Below, one piece after another: positions 25,070 to 34,898 of a stretch of 64,000 nucleotides of DNA. The number at the start of each line of letters is the position of its first letter. The stretch's first letter is position 1. This DNA comes from G965267335 sp965267335 (GTDB lineage Bacteria; Bacteroidota; Bacteroidia; Cytophagales; JAAEPT01), in assembly GCA_965267335.1 (NCBI GenBank), contig OZ253953.1:4030001-4094000 (forward strand), written 5' to 3'. A model generated the notes under the pieces. That model had not been told where the DNA came from, did not search any database, and saw only the letters and a program-made list of their open reading frames with translations. The translations under genes and the position numbers were made by a program.

Positions 25070-26197
25070 TCATCTTTTTATAATCGACAAAGCATGTTCA
25101 GCGATCTCCTTAGCCGCATATGGCTTACCCATCTTTACAATATTCGCTGAAAGCTCTTTCTGCTTTTCTTCGTTTTTTATTAAGGCCAGCACTTCATCAA
25201 CCAACTTATCCTTTGCCTCTACATCCTTGACCATTATGGCTGCGTTTTCCTGTACCAATGACATAGCATTCATGGTCTGATGATCTTCAGCAACATTGGG
25301 TGAAGGAACTAAAATTGCCGGCTTATGCACCAGGCATAGCTCAGAAATTGACAGTGCCCCTGCTCTTGAGATAACAACATCGGCCGCAGCATAGGCCAGG
25401 TCCATTTCATAAATAAACTCATGCGCATAAATTCCTTTATCCTCTTTCCCTTTCACTGCTTCCAACCCCTCTTCCTTGTACCACTTACCTGTCTGCCACA
25501 GAAGTTGCACTCCTGCGTCTTCAATTCTGGATAAACCATCACTAAGCGTATGATTCAGGGTGCGAGCCCCCAAGCTTCCCCCAACACTCAAGATGGTCTT
25601 TTTCTTAGCGCTCAAACCAAAATGCTTAAGAGCTTCCTCTCGCTTGGTGTCTATTTGGAGAATATCTTTCCTTACAGGATTACCTGTAAATATGATCTTA
25701 TCAGCTGGGAAGTATTTTTCCATTCCAGAATAAGCCACACATATTTTTTTCACTCTCTTCGAAAGCCATTTATTGGTCTTTCCTGCGAATGAGTTTTGTT
25801 CCTGAATCAATCCCGGAACTCCCAGTCCGGTTGCCGCTCTAAGCAATGGTCCGCTGGCATAGCCACCTACACCGATTGCGACATCGGGCTTAAAGTCTTT
25901 CACAATTTTTTTCGCCATCGACATGCTCTTCATGAGCTTAAAGGGAAACTGTAGATTCTTCCAAATAGCCGACAGACTAAAACTTCTTTGAATACCTGAC
26001 ACTGGCAATCCTATAATCTCGTATCCGGCCTTGGGCACTTTTTCCATCTCCATACGCCCCAACGCACCCACGAACAGAATCTCCATGTCGGGATGAATAT
26101 CCTTCAGTGCATTAGCTATGGCAATGGCCGGGTAGATATGCCCCCCGGTACCGCCTCCACTTATTATCGCTCTATATTTCCGGTTCGATTGGGACAT
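25070..26197 (-). CDS. murG: UDP-GlcNAc:lipid I GlcNAc transferase MurG
   Basis: A 375-residue peripheral membrane glycosyltransferase that converts lipid I to lipid II at the cytoplasmic face. Diagnostic segments: ISGGGTGGHIYPAIAIANAL (acceptor-side loop), GVGGYASGPLLRAA, and the nucleotide-sugar site ISRAGALSISELCLVHKPAILVP. Standard length. The start lies 26 bp inside the end of ftsW, so translation is coupled. Confidence 0.97.
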   Translation of the reverse strand: MSQSNRKYRAIISGGGTGGHIYPAIAIANALKDIHPDMEILFVGALGRMEMEKVPKAGYEIIGLPVSGIQRSFSLSAIWKNLQFPFKLMKSMSMAKKIVKDFKPDVAIGVGGYASGPLLRAATGLGVPGLIQEQNSFAGKTNKWLSKRVKKICVAYSGMEKYFPADKIIFTGNPVRKDILQIDTKREEALKHFGLSAKKKTILSVGGSLGARTLNHTLSDGLSRIEDAGVQLLWQTGKWYKEEGLEAVKGKEDKGIYAHEFIYEMDLAYAAADVVISRAGALSISELCLVHKPAILVPSPNVAEDHQTMNAMSLVQENAAIMVKDVEAKDKLVDEVLALIKNEEKQKELSANIVKMGKPYAAKEIAEHALSIIKR

Positions 26198-27341
26198 TGT
26201 TGGCTTCTACAGTATTTAAATCTTCTTCATCTTCACCTGAACGACTCACGCTGAGAATGATCCCAACGGTAATACAGGTAAAGAGCAATGACGTACCCCC
26301 TAAACTCAGGAATGGCAATGGAATACCGGTAGCCGGGGTCAAACCCACATTTACCGCCATATGCGTCAAAGCCTGAATTACCAGCATAAAACTCAGACCA
26401 GCAGAAAGTAATCCACCAAAAGCCCTATCGCTTTTGGCGGCTACTTTCATACCCCTGTATAGTAGTGCTAGATAGAGGAATATTAGAGGGATCCCGAATA
26501 CAGATCCCAAATCGTTATTAATCTTCGAGTATATATAATCGGAGAATCCAAGGAAGACGGTATCATCCATAGGTCCATGACCTAAACCGTTTCCAAGTAC
26601 ACCTCCATTTGCGATGGCTACATAGGCTTGTCGCACCTGCGGCTCCATCTGTGCCGGGGTTATACTTCCTGTAACCATATCCCACCACTCCTGTAATCTG
26701 GCAATTGCCGTAGGCAACCGTTGACCTATAGCCAGAAATATAAAGACCATGGTCAGACCAAGAACCAAAATGGTCATTAGCTGTTTCATTGGAACTCGTC
26801 CAATAAAGAAAATCACCAGACAGGTCATAAATAACTGCAGCGCTGATGAAAGGTCTGCTAACGCAATCAACCCACAAATCAATCCGGTCCAGAACAGAAT
26901 CGGATACAGCGTCACTCTCGCATCGTGAATATTATCCTGCCTTTTTGCCAGCATACTCGCGAGGTTAGCAATCAAGGCCAGTTTAGCAAAGTCAGATGTT
27001 TGAAAACTAAAGCCAGCTATATTCAACCAGCGAACTGCCTGATTGCGTTCTTCCCCAAACATAAAAGTCAGAATCAACAGCACTACACTCAACAAAAGTG
27101 CGATCCTGGACAACCTGGAGTAGTATTTATAATTCAAATTATGGAATACCCATACTGCAAACAGACCAAGCCCAAGGAAGAAAAATTGCTTAAACAATAC
27201 CTTGGTACTATCTACCCCCGAATAAGTATTTGCAGCACTATACACCACGATTACTCCAATGAAACAAAGGAGTATAGTGATAGTCCAGATGACCGGATCA
27301 CCTTTCAAATTACTTCTTATCCATGACTGGGCTTTTGTCAT
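26172..27341 (-). CDS. ftsW: SEDS-family septal peptidoglycan polymerase FtsW
   Basis: A 389-residue SEDS protein with about ten membrane spans, the glycosyltransferase partner of FtsI at the septum. The WWDMVTGSITPAQMEPQVRQ loop is the extracytoplasmic part, and GHGPMDDTVFLGFSDYIYS and GLTPATGIPLPFLSLGGTS are the signature motifs, the latter conserved in the whole family. The short cytoplasmic N-terminus has the basic stretch common in the family. It ends 26 bp inside murG and starts 3 bp after murD. Confidence 0.95.
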   Translation of the reverse strand: MTKAQSWIRSNLKGDPVIWTITILLCFIGVIVVYSAANTYSGVDSTKVLFKQFFFLGLGLFAVWVFHNLNYKYYSRLSRIALLLSVVLLILTFMFGEERNQAVRWLNIAGFSFQTSDFAKLALIANLASMLAKRQDNIHDARVTLYPILFWTGLICGLIALADLSSALQLFMTCLVIFFIGRVPMKQLMTILVLGLTMVFIFLAIGQRLPTAIARLQEWWDMVTGSITPAQMEPQVRQAYVAIANGGVLGNGLGHGPMDDTVFLGFSDYIYSKINNDLGSVFGIPLIFLYLALLYRGMKVAAKSDRAFGGLLSAGLSFMLVIQALTHMAVNVGLTPATGIPLPFLSLGGTSLLFTCITVGIILSVSRSGEDEEDLNTVEANNVPIEPEI

Positions 27342-27344
27342 TCT

Positions 27345-28733
27345 TTACAGTGTAATAAAGTTTAGAAAACCACTTGGCTGTGACTTCTCCATTGCTTTCA
27401 CAGCTTTTTTAAATTGATCTCCACGATCCTCATAGTTATTAAACAAGTCGAAACTTGCACATGCAGGTGACAACAGTACTACTCCTTCACGATTGGCCAG
27501 TTCATTGGCCAAACGAACCGCCTCATTGACATCATCGGTTTCTACCAAAACCGGTACTTCTCCACCAAATGCCTTTTTTAGTTTTTCATTATCCTTTCCA
27601 AGGCAGATCAAAGCAGTGACTTTTTCATAGACCAACTCCTGAATTTCCGTATAGTCATTACCTTTATCTACTCCACCAGCTATCCATACAATCGGACGTT
27701 GGTAGCTATCTAATGCGTATTTCACGGAATCAACGTTAGTTGCCTTGGAGTCATTGACATAAGTCACACGATTAATCATTGCCACTTCCTCCAATCGATG
27801 AGGTGCATTTCTGAAAGTGCCTAAGGCCTTGAAAATTACTTTTTCTTCCACTCCACTTGCGGTAGCTGCTAGTATAGCACACATGGTATTGATCATGTTG
27901 TGCTTACCACTCAATGAGGAAAGGTTCATATCCACCTTGAAGACCTTCGTAATGTGATTGTTGATGTTGAACAATAATGAGTTATCACTTACATAGGCTC
28001 CGTTGAGCATTCTGTCTTCGAGAGAAACGGCCAATTTAAATGCACCGATTTCTCTTTTGCCCAACTCCTCATGTACCACGGGATCATCGATAAATGAGAT
28101 AAAATAATCGTCATTTGTCATGTTTCGAGTAATGCGGAACTTGCTGTCCACATACTCATGAAAATTATTGTTATATCTATCAAGGTGATCAGGTGTAATA
28201 TTGAGAAGGACGGCCACATCCGCCTTAAATTCATACATTCCGTCTAGCTGAAAACTACTCAGTTCCAGTACATAGTATTCATTTTCATCATCAATAACCT
28301 GACGCGCCAGGCTCGTCCCCACATTTCCAGCCAAACCGACTTTAAGGCCTGCACTTTTCATCAGGTGATGAGTCAACAACGTAGTGGTTGTCTTGCCATT
28401 ACTTCCCGTTATGGCAACAAATTTCGCATCGGTATACTTCGAAGCAAACTCAATCTCAGAGATCACGGGTATGTTTTTAGCCACCAGATTTTTTATCAGG
28501 GCTACATTGTCCGGAATCCCAGGGCTTTTCACGACTACATCTGTGTCGAAAATAATATCTTCAGTGTGCTTATTTTCCTCAAATGCAATTCCAGCTTGTG
28601 TGAGCTCGGATTTGTAATTGCCTTTGATTTCCCCTTTATCAGAGACAAATACCTCACAGCCCTTAGCTTGTGCTAACAAGGCTGCACCTACTCCACTTTC
28701 ACCGGCACCAAGAACAACAACTTTCTTGTACAT
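27345..28733 (-). CDS. murD: UDP-MurNAc-L-alanine--D-glutamate ligase MurD
   Basis: A 462-residue cytosolic Mur ligase adding D-Glu. It has an N-terminal Rossmann segment (VVLGAGESGVGAALLAQAKG), ATP loop VAITGSNGKTTTTLLTHH near residue 110, NITPDHLDRY, and the C-terminal LLSPACASFDLFNNYEDRG signature typical of MurD. Start ATG at 28733 follows mraY by 2 bp. Motifs and length are standard. Confidence 0.97.
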   Translation of the reverse strand: MYKKVVVLGAGESGVGAALLAQAKGCEVFVSDKGEIKGNYKSELTQAGIAFEENKHTEDIIFDTDVVVKSPGIPDNVALIKNLVAKNIPVISEIEFASKYTDAKFVAITGSNGKTTTTLLTHHLMKSAGLKVGLAGNVGTSLARQVIDDENEYYVLELSSFQLDGMYEFKADVAVLLNITPDHLDRYNNNFHEYVDSKFRITRNMTNDDYFISFIDDPVVHEELGKREIGAFKLAVSLEDRMLNGAYVSDNSLLFNINNHITKVFKVDMNLSSLSGKHNMINTMCAILAATASGVEEKVIFKALGTFRNAPHRLEEVAMINRVTYVNDSKATNVDSVKYALDSYQRPIVWIAGGVDKGNDYTEIQELVYEKVTALICLGKDNEKLKKAFGGEVPVLVETDDVNEAVRLANELANREGVVLLSPACASFDLFNNYEDRGDQFKKAVKAMEKSQPSGFLNFITL

Positions 28734-28735
28734 TT

Positions 28736-29980
28736 CTATCTTAGTTTCAAGGTTGCTAATGCTAAAATGGCAAGGATCACTCCCACGATCAGAAACCGAA
28801 TGACAATCGTTGCCTCATGCATTCCCTTCTTCTGATAATGATGGTGCAGAGGTGCCATTAAAAACAGCCTCTTCCCCTCACCGTATTTCTTTTTTGTTCT
28901 TTTGAAATATGCCACCTGAAGTATCACGGACATATTTTCTATTAAATAAATCCCGCATATAAGCGGAATCAACAATTCTTTTCTGAGTGATAGCGCAATC
29001 ACTGCCGTTACTCCACCGATACACAGACTACCTGTATCGCCCATAAATATTTTGGCCGGAAATGAGTTATACCATAAAAACCCAACACAAGCACCGAAGA
29101 AGGCACTACAGAATATCACGAGCTCACCCGTATTGGGCAACATCATAATATTGAGGTACTTTGATATGACAGCATTACCAGAAACGTATGCAAGCACTGC
29201 TAGAGTAAGTGCAATGATGGCAGTTGTACCCGCTGCCAGCCCATCAATCCCATCCGTTATGTTGGCTCCATTGGATACTGCTGTCACAATGAATATCGAT
29301 ATCAGCACATAGCCGATCCAGGTATAATCCTTACCCAGAAAACCGAAAAGTTTTCCATAGTCCAATTCATTGTTTTTAAAGAACGGTATGGTTGTCATAT
29401 TTGACTTCTCATCCTGATAGTACAGGGGTTTTCCGTTATCGCTGTGAATGGTCGAAACCTTGACTTCTGCATTAGCCGGCACTTCAGCTTCGGTGTAATA
29501 TGTCCTTTGAGTCACATGTTGATTGAAGTATAGTGTCAGCCCAACGATGAGACCTAAACCAACCTGGCCTACTACCTTAAATTTACCCGCTAATCCCTTT
29601 TTGTTCTTCTTAAATACTTTGATGTAATCATCCAGAAAGCCAATACCTCCCATCCATATCGTGGAAACTACGGCTAAAAAGACATACACATTGTCAATCC
29701 GCGCAAAGAGCAATGTCGGCACCAGAATACAGGTAATTATGATGACACCACCCATAGTCGGTGTTCCTTCTTTCTCTTTCTGCCCTTCAAGTCCCAGGTC
29801 TCTGACACTTTCACCAACCTGCTTTTTCTGAAGTAGTCGGATGAATTTTTTACCAAAGAGCATGGCGATAAGTAACGATGTAATTACCGCCATGCCAGAC
29901 CTGAAAGAGATATATTGAAACACACCTGCACCAGTCAGGTGAAATTTTTGTTCTAAGTATTCAAATAGGTAGTAAAACAT
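28736..29980 (-). CDS. mraY: Phospho-MurNAc-pentapeptide transferase MraY
   Basis: A 414-residue polytopic membrane enzyme making lipid I from UDP-MurNAc-pentapeptide and undecaprenyl phosphate. Key motifs: GFLDDYIKVFKKNKKGL, NGANITDGIDGLAAGT, FMGDTGSLCIGG and PLHHHYQKKG. It is about 50 residues longer than the E. coli enzyme because of a hydrophilic insert at residues ~152-215 (from FNQHVTQ to about FGFLGKDY), between membrane spans on the periplasmic or loop side. This insert is common in Bacteroidota MraY as far as I recall. It is followed by murD after 2 bp. Confidence 0.96.
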   Translation of the reverse strand: MFYYLFEYLEQKFHLTGAGVFQYISFRSGMAVITSLLIAMLFGKKFIRLLQKKQVGESVRDLGLEGQKEKEGTPTMGGVIIITCILVPTLLFARIDNVYVFLAVVSTIWMGGIGFLDDYIKVFKKNKKGLAGKFKVVGQVGLGLIVGLTLYFNQHVTQRTYYTEAEVPANAEVKVSTIHSDNGKPLYYQDEKSNMTTIPFFKNNELDYGKLFGFLGKDYTWIGYVLISIFIVTAVSNGANITDGIDGLAAGTTAIIALTLAVLAYVSGNAVISKYLNIMMLPNTGELVIFCSAFFGACVGFLWYNSFPAKIFMGDTGSLCIGGVTAVIALSLRKELLIPLICGIYLIENMSVILQVAYFKRTKKKYGEGKRLFLMAPLHHHYQKKGMHEATIVIRFLIVGVILAILALATLKLR

Positions 29981-29995
29981 GGGTTAATCTAGTTC

Positions 29996-31462
29996 TTACT
30001 TTCCTGTTAGTTTTAACATTTCCATTAGTACTTCCTTATCATCGAAATGGTGCTTTACACCCGCTATTTCCTGATAAGTTTCATGTCCTTTGCCAGCCAA
30101 GAGAATAACATCCAGTGGATTGGCAAGTGAGCAAGCTGTCTTGATCGCTTCTTTACGATCGGTTATTGTAATCGTCTTGCCGCTATACTCAGGGGTAACA
30201 CCCTTTTGCATATCGGCTAATATTTTTTCAGGTGCTTCACTCCTCGGATTATCTGAAGTGAGTATCACACGATCACTTTTCTTACAGGCGATTTCAGCCA
30301 TTTTGGGTCGCTTTTCAGCATCCCTGTCTCCCCCACATCCGACTACGGTAATTATTTGCTCTTTACCTTTTCGTAAGGAAGTGATCGTGCGTAACACATT
30401 TTCCAGTGCATCAGGCGTATGGGCATAATCAATTATGCCCATCACCTTCTGCTCCGACACAACTTTCTCAAACCGGCCTCGAGCCGTATTCAATCCTGAT
30501 AATATCCTGAGTACCTCATCAGAGTCTTCACCGAGTACATCCGCCACGGCATATACGCCAAGTAGGTTGTAGGCATTAAATTCTCCGACAAGCTTAAACC
30601 ATGATGGCTTGTGATCGATCTCCATCTCGAGTCCTTCAATGGTATTCGAAATTAATTTCGCTTTGTAATCAGCCACCCGCTTCAACGAAAAGGTACGCAC
30701 CTGAGAACTGGTATTTTGTACCATTATCGTTCCCCGTCTGTCGTCTACATTCACAAGTGCGTACGCGTCTGCTGATAACTGATCAAAAAATGCTTTTTTA
30801 GCCTTTATGTACTCATCAAATGTCTTGTGGTAATCCAGGTGATCATGAGTGATATTGGTAAACAATGCCACCTTGAATTTTAATCCGGCAATTCTTTGCT
30901 GGTGAATGCTATGCGAACTCACTTCCATGAAGCAGTGAGTACAACCTTCCTCTACCATCTGCGCAAGAAGCTCGTTGAGCTGCACTGGATCAGGGGTAGT
31001 GTGGGTTGCTGGAATGCTTCTACCGTTGATTATATTTTCAACCGTAGAAAGCATTCCGACCCTGTAACCCAATTCTGTGAAAAGCTGAGTGAGAAGTGTT
31101 ACGGTAGATGTCTTCCCATTCGTGCCGGTCACTCCCACCATAGTGAGTTTTTCTGACGGTTTTCCATGGTAGCTGGAAGCCATCTTGCCTAGTGATTCGG
31201 CTGAGCTTTTCACCTGAACATAGGTTACGCTCTCTTCTAACTGCATAGGTAAGTCTTCGCAAATTATTGCGGCAGCCTTACACTCGATTGCTTTTGAAAT
31301 AAACTGATGTCCGTCAACCTGAGTTCCTTTTACAGCGACAAAGGCGTAGCCGTCTTCCACTTTTCTGGAGTCAGCGGTTATGCCTGAGATAGCCACTCCT
31401 TTATCTCCTTTTATGGAGACAATAGCTACATCTTGTAATATGTCATTTAATACAATTGACAT
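29996..31462 (-). CDS. murE: UDP-MurNAc-L-Ala-D-Glu--2,6-diaminopimelate ligase MurE
   Basis: A 488-residue cytosolic ligase adding the third stem residue. It has ATP loop VGVTGTNGKTSTVTLLTQL near residue 110 and NITHDHLDYHKT. The TSDNPRSEAPEKI segment holds the DNPR motif that in characterised enzymes recognises meso-diaminopimelate, so the cell wall should be DAP-type. It starts 1 bp from the ftsI stop (31462 shared) and ends 15 bp before mraY. No murF follows, which is unusual relative to E. coli. Confidence 0.97.
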   Translation of the reverse strand: MSIVLNDILQDVAIVSIKGDKGVAISGITADSRKVEDGYAFVAVKGTQVDGHQFISKAIECKAAAIICEDLPMQLEESVTYVQVKSSAESLGKMASSYHGKPSEKLTMVGVTGTNGKTSTVTLLTQLFTELGYRVGMLSTVENIINGRSIPATHTTPDPVQLNELLAQMVEEGCTHCFMEVSSHSIHQQRIAGLKFKVALFTNITHDHLDYHKTFDEYIKAKKAFFDQLSADAYALVNVDDRRGTIMVQNTSSQVRTFSLKRVADYKAKLISNTIEGLEMEIDHKPSWFKLVGEFNAYNLLGVYAVADVLGEDSDEVLRILSGLNTARGRFEKVVSEQKVMGIIDYAHTPDALENVLRTITSLRKGKEQIITVVGCGGDRDAEKRPKMAEIACKKSDRVILTSDNPRSEAPEKILADMQKGVTPEYSGKTITITDRKEAIKTACSLANPLDVILLAGKGHETYQEIAGVKHHFDDKEVLMEMLKLTGK

Positions 31463-33621
31463 CAGTTAAATGATAATTTTACTCGTTGCCCAACATTGAC
31501 CCGTGACCCGGGAGCAGGTTCCTGACTTGCCACCCGACCCCTGATCGGACCTTCATATTTTATGCGCAACTGCATATTTTCAAGCAAAGGCACTACATCC
31601 TTTACTGTTAAGTCGGTTAAATCAGGAAGCACCCTGCTTCTAGTTACATGATCACCACCTTCAGCTTGTGGGGCTGTGATCAAATTCTTCCATCCGACTT
31701 TTGTGTTTTCTTCAACCAGCCTGGTTCTGACCAATCCATTGACATTGCCGCTTTTTACATGAGGTACCTTGAGCTGGTCACATAAGTAGAGTAAGTCATC
31801 GTAGTATCCTGCCCTGATTACCGGAAATACTTTTTCCTCGAGGTTGTTTTTGCAAACGTATGTTTCGTGAAGATTGAGATCGTTGGCGTAGATATAATCT
31901 GCAATAGCTTTGAAGACAGGAGCAGCAGCATCAGATCCGTATTTGTTGACCTGGGGATTGTCAACAACCACAATACAAGAGTACTTGGGATTATCTGCCG
32001 GAAAATAACCAGCGAAACTGGTATAGTATTCTTTTACATATTTTCCGTCTTTTAGCTTTCTGGAAGTACCTGTTTTTCCAGCAATTTTATATTTGTCAGT
32101 CTTGATGTTTTTGGCCGTCCCACGCTCGACAACACCTTCCAGCATCGTCTTTACTTTCCCCAAGGTCTCTTTTGAACAAAGGCTTTCCTGAATTACCTCA
32201 GGCTCGAATTTTTTAATTGTTTTATTGGCTCTTCTAATATCCTTTACAATAATTGGCTTGATCATCTTGCCGTTGTTGGCAATCCCATTGTAAAAGGCCA
32301 GAATATGCAATGGTGTCCATTCGGCCTCGTATCCGATACTCATCCACGGAATGGTAATCGCACTCCAATTAGGGTCTTCCAGGTTAGGGATTTTGGGAAC
32401 CCTTGTTCCCTGAATTTGAAAATCCAAATCTGAGGCTAATCCGAAGTCTTCAAAAAACTTAAGGAATGTTTCCTGATCCGCCAATGACTTATTGAAAATC
32501 GTATCCACCAGTTTGGCTACACCAATGTTAGAGGATTTTTCAATCACCTCAGCAAAAGTGATTTTCCCATAGCCTCCCCAATGTGAATCTCTAAGTTTTA
32601 CGCCATAAAACTCGTGAACACCATTTCCTGTATCAATAGTATCATTCAGTTCCAGGTCAGTATATTCCAGAAGTGCCATGGCCGAAGCAATTTTTATTGT
32701 TGAACCCGGATTGGTTCTCCCGGCAACGGCATAATTAAAGTATTCTTTGTAGGTAGTGTCCCCACCACTTACAACCCGCTTGAGGTTAGCCATGGCTTTG
32801 ATTTCACCTGTTTCGACTTCCATCAAAATCGCACAACCCTTGGCTGCCTGATTCGTGCGCATCGCTGACATTAGCTCATCTTCAGTCACATCCTGAAGAT
32901 TAATATCCAAAGTAGTGTAGACATCCAGACCGGCTTCCGTTTTTTTAGTTTCTTCATCATTCAATGGTCTCCAACTACCATCTTGCTCTCGCTCATGATA
33001 TTGTAGTCCGTCCGTCCCTCTTAAAAAGTCATTAAAGCTATTCTCGATACCTCTGTTTTTCCTTGAAGTATCATTTTCATAGAAACCCACGGTCTTACTT
33101 GCAAGCAAGACGAACGGCTTTAATCTATGTTCTGTTTTTGCGAAAATGACACCACCTCTTAGCTGTCCTTGTTCAAAAATGGGCCAGTTCTCCAGGCGTT
33201 TCATTTGATGGTATTTTATCTTTCCCTTGACCAATCGGAGGTATCTTTTATTACTTTTTCGGGCATTATCAAGCATAGTCTTAAAAGCTCGGGCATCCTT
33301 CCCTTCTTCCGGAAATACCTTGGCCAGGCTATCACAAAGAGCCAGTATATTGTTATCGTACAATTTTTTACTTGGGGCTACCGCATCAAACCTTAACTCG
33401 TATTCAGGAATTGAAGTGGCTAGTATACTTCCGTCACTGGCATAAATATTTCCACGCGTTGCTTTTACTTCCAGTGGTTTAATTCGGTTGTGCAGCCTTT
33501 CATCTTTCCATTTATCACTAGTCTGGATATTAATCACCTTCCAGCTGATCGTAACAGCAAAAATGAACATGAGCAAAAATGCCAGTCTTACGCGGAGCAA
33601 TATGGATTTTCTAATGTTCAA
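31462..33621 (-). CDS. ftsI: Penicillin-binding protein FtsI/PBP2-like with PASTA domain
   Basis: A 719-residue class B PBP, the septal transpeptidase. An N-terminal membrane anchor (residues ~12-30) is followed by the PBP dimerisation region and a transpeptidase domain with STIK (catalytic Ser near residue 305), SSN near residue 360 and KTGT near residue 515. The C-terminal ~60 residues (PDLTDLTVKDVVPLLENMQL to VKLSFN) are a single PASTA module, the type that binds peptidoglycan or beta-lactams, as in SpoVD. It overlaps murE by 1 bp and begins 1 bp after ftsL. Confidence 0.95.
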   Translation of the reverse strand: MNIRKSILLRVRLAFLLMFIFAVTISWKVINIQTSDKWKDERLHNRIKPLEVKATRGNIYASDGSILATSIPEYELRFDAVAPSKKLYDNNILALCDSLAKVFPEEGKDARAFKTMLDNARKSNKRYLRLVKGKIKYHQMKRLENWPIFEQGQLRGGVIFAKTEHRLKPFVLLASKTVGFYENDTSRKNRGIENSFNDFLRGTDGLQYHEREQDGSWRPLNDEETKKTEAGLDVYTTLDINLQDVTEDELMSAMRTNQAAKGCAILMEVETGEIKAMANLKRVVSGGDTTYKEYFNYAVAGRTNPGSTIKIASAMALLEYTDLELNDTIDTGNGVHEFYGVKLRDSHWGGYGKITFAEVIEKSSNIGVAKLVDTIFNKSLADQETFLKFFEDFGLASDLDFQIQGTRVPKIPNLEDPNWSAITIPWMSIGYEAEWTPLHILAFYNGIANNGKMIKPIIVKDIRRANKTIKKFEPEVIQESLCSKETLGKVKTMLEGVVERGTAKNIKTDKYKIAGKTGTSRKLKDGKYVKEYYTSFAGYFPADNPKYSCIVVVDNPQVNKYGSDAAAPVFKAIADYIYANDLNLHETYVCKNNLEEKVFPVIRAGYYDDLLYLCDQLKVPHVKSGNVNGLVRTRLVEENTKVGWKNLITAPQAEGGDHVTRSRVLPDLTDLTVKDVVPLLENMQLRIKYEGPIRGRVASQEPAPGSRVNVGQRVKLSFN

Positions 33622-33987
33622 CTAGTCTGCTTTAATCTTTTTAGGTGGCTCTTCAGTTATTGCCAAGCCTGTGATTTTCAATTTTTTTGCTACTTCGGTT
33701 TGCTTACTTTCATACATGTAGTCAGCTTTTACCGTATTGTAATGCGCTTTCAAGCCTTCGAGCTTCTTTGACATTTCTTTATAGTCCCTATCCAGCCTCT
33801 CCGAATAATGTGTATTTCCGATATATAGGATTCCTATACCTGCTATGTACAGTAAGTATGGAATGATTTTGATGGGAGGTCCTGATTGGAAGAGAGAGTC
33901 GAGTTTCAGCCCCTTATCGAGAAAGGAGAAAAGGCCCTTTCGGTTTCCTTTGGTTTTTGGTTTCTGAAACGGTTTGTTACCAGACAT
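33622..33987 (-). CDS. ftsL: FtsL-like divisome protein
   Basis: A 121-residue bitopic protein: cytoplasmic basic N-terminus (KPKTKGNRKGLFSFLDKG), one membrane span (residues ~45-58, IPYLLYIAGIGILYIG) and a periplasmic helical segment (YSERLDRDYKEMSKKLEGLK) expected to form a coiled coil with FtsB/DivIC. Identity rests on position between rsmH and ftsI and on topology, because FtsL sequence is poorly conserved. It shares its first base with the end of rsmH (33987). Confidence 0.85.
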   Translation of the reverse strand: MSGNKPFQKPKTKGNRKGLFSFLDKGLKLDSLFQSGPPIKIIPYLLYIAGIGILYIGNTHYSERLDRDYKEMSKKLEGLKAHYNTVKADYMYESKQTEVAKKLKITGLAITEEPPKKIKAD

Positions 33988-34898
33988 TATTCACTCTTCT
34001 CAGCTATTCTTAGCTTGGCACTACGTGCCCTTGGGTTAATTTCAATTTCTTCGTCACTGGCTACAATTACCTTTCGGTTAACTGCATTAAGAGGCTTTAA
34101 CACATTTCCGTAAAAATCTTTCTCTGCCTCTCCAGTGATCTTGCCTTTGTTAATAAAGTTTTTAACCGGACGATCTTCCAGTGAATGATATGACATCACC
34201 ACCAGTCTACCTCCGGGATTTAGCAATTCAGCTGCTTGCTGTAAGAAGGACACCAGTACTTCAATTTCCTGATTGACTTCGATTCTTAATGCCTGAAAAA
34301 CTTTCGCGAAGTATTTGTTTCGCCTGTTTCCCGGAATCATGTTCTCCAGAATCTGAATCAGATCATTGTTGGTCTTAAAAGGTGTATTCACTCGCTCAGC
34401 CACTATCGTGCTTGCCAAACGGCTTGCGTTCTCAACTTCACCGTAATACCTGAATACCCTGATCAATTCACGCTCCTCATATTCATTAAGAATATCAGCT
34501 GCGGTCTTTTCGATCCCATTGTCCATCCGCATATCAAGTGGCCCGGGCTCACGAAATGTAAAACCCCGTCCCGGATCATCAATTTGATGCGAAGAGACTC
34601 CAAGATCAGCCAGAATACCGTCTACCTTGTCGACTCCGTACATTTTCAGGTACTTCTTCATGTACCCGAAATTGCCTTCTATAAATGTGAAAGAACTACT
34701 TTCTATATTCCGGGCATTCTCCATAGCGTCTTTATCCTGGTCGAAACTATAGAGGTGGCCCTCTTTTAAATACTTCAATATTTCGGAAGAATGACCTCCG
34801 CCACCAAAAGTGACATCAACATAAATACCATCCGGCTTAATATTGAGGCCTTCTATGCACTCTTTAAGCATTACCGGAACATGATACCCTTCTGTCAT
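33987..34898 (-). CDS. rsmH: 16S rRNA m4C1402 methyltransferase RsmH (MraW)
   Basis: A 303-residue SAM-dependent methyltransferase that modifies N4 of C1402 in 16S rRNA. Motif I VDVTFGGGGHSSEILKYL, the GILADLGVSSHQIDDP segment and the MSYHSLEDRPVKNFI motif are characteristic. Length is typical. It overlaps mraZ by 4 bp (ATGA-type junction) and ftsL by 1 bp. Confidence 0.96.
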   Translation of the reverse strand: MTEGYHVPVMLKECIEGLNIKPDGIYVDVTFGGGGHSSEILKYLKEGHLYSFDQDKDAMENARNIESSSFTFIEGNFGYMKKYLKMYGVDKVDGILADLGVSSHQIDDPGRGFTFREPGPLDMRMDNGIEKTAADILNEYEERELIRVFRYYGEVENASRLASTIVAERVNTPFKTNNDLIQILENMIPGNRRNKYFAKVFQALRIEVNQEIEVLVSFLQQAAELLNPGGRLVVMSYHSLEDRPVKNFINKGKITGEAEKDFYGNVLKPLNAVNRKVIVASDEEIEINPRARSAKLRIAEKSE

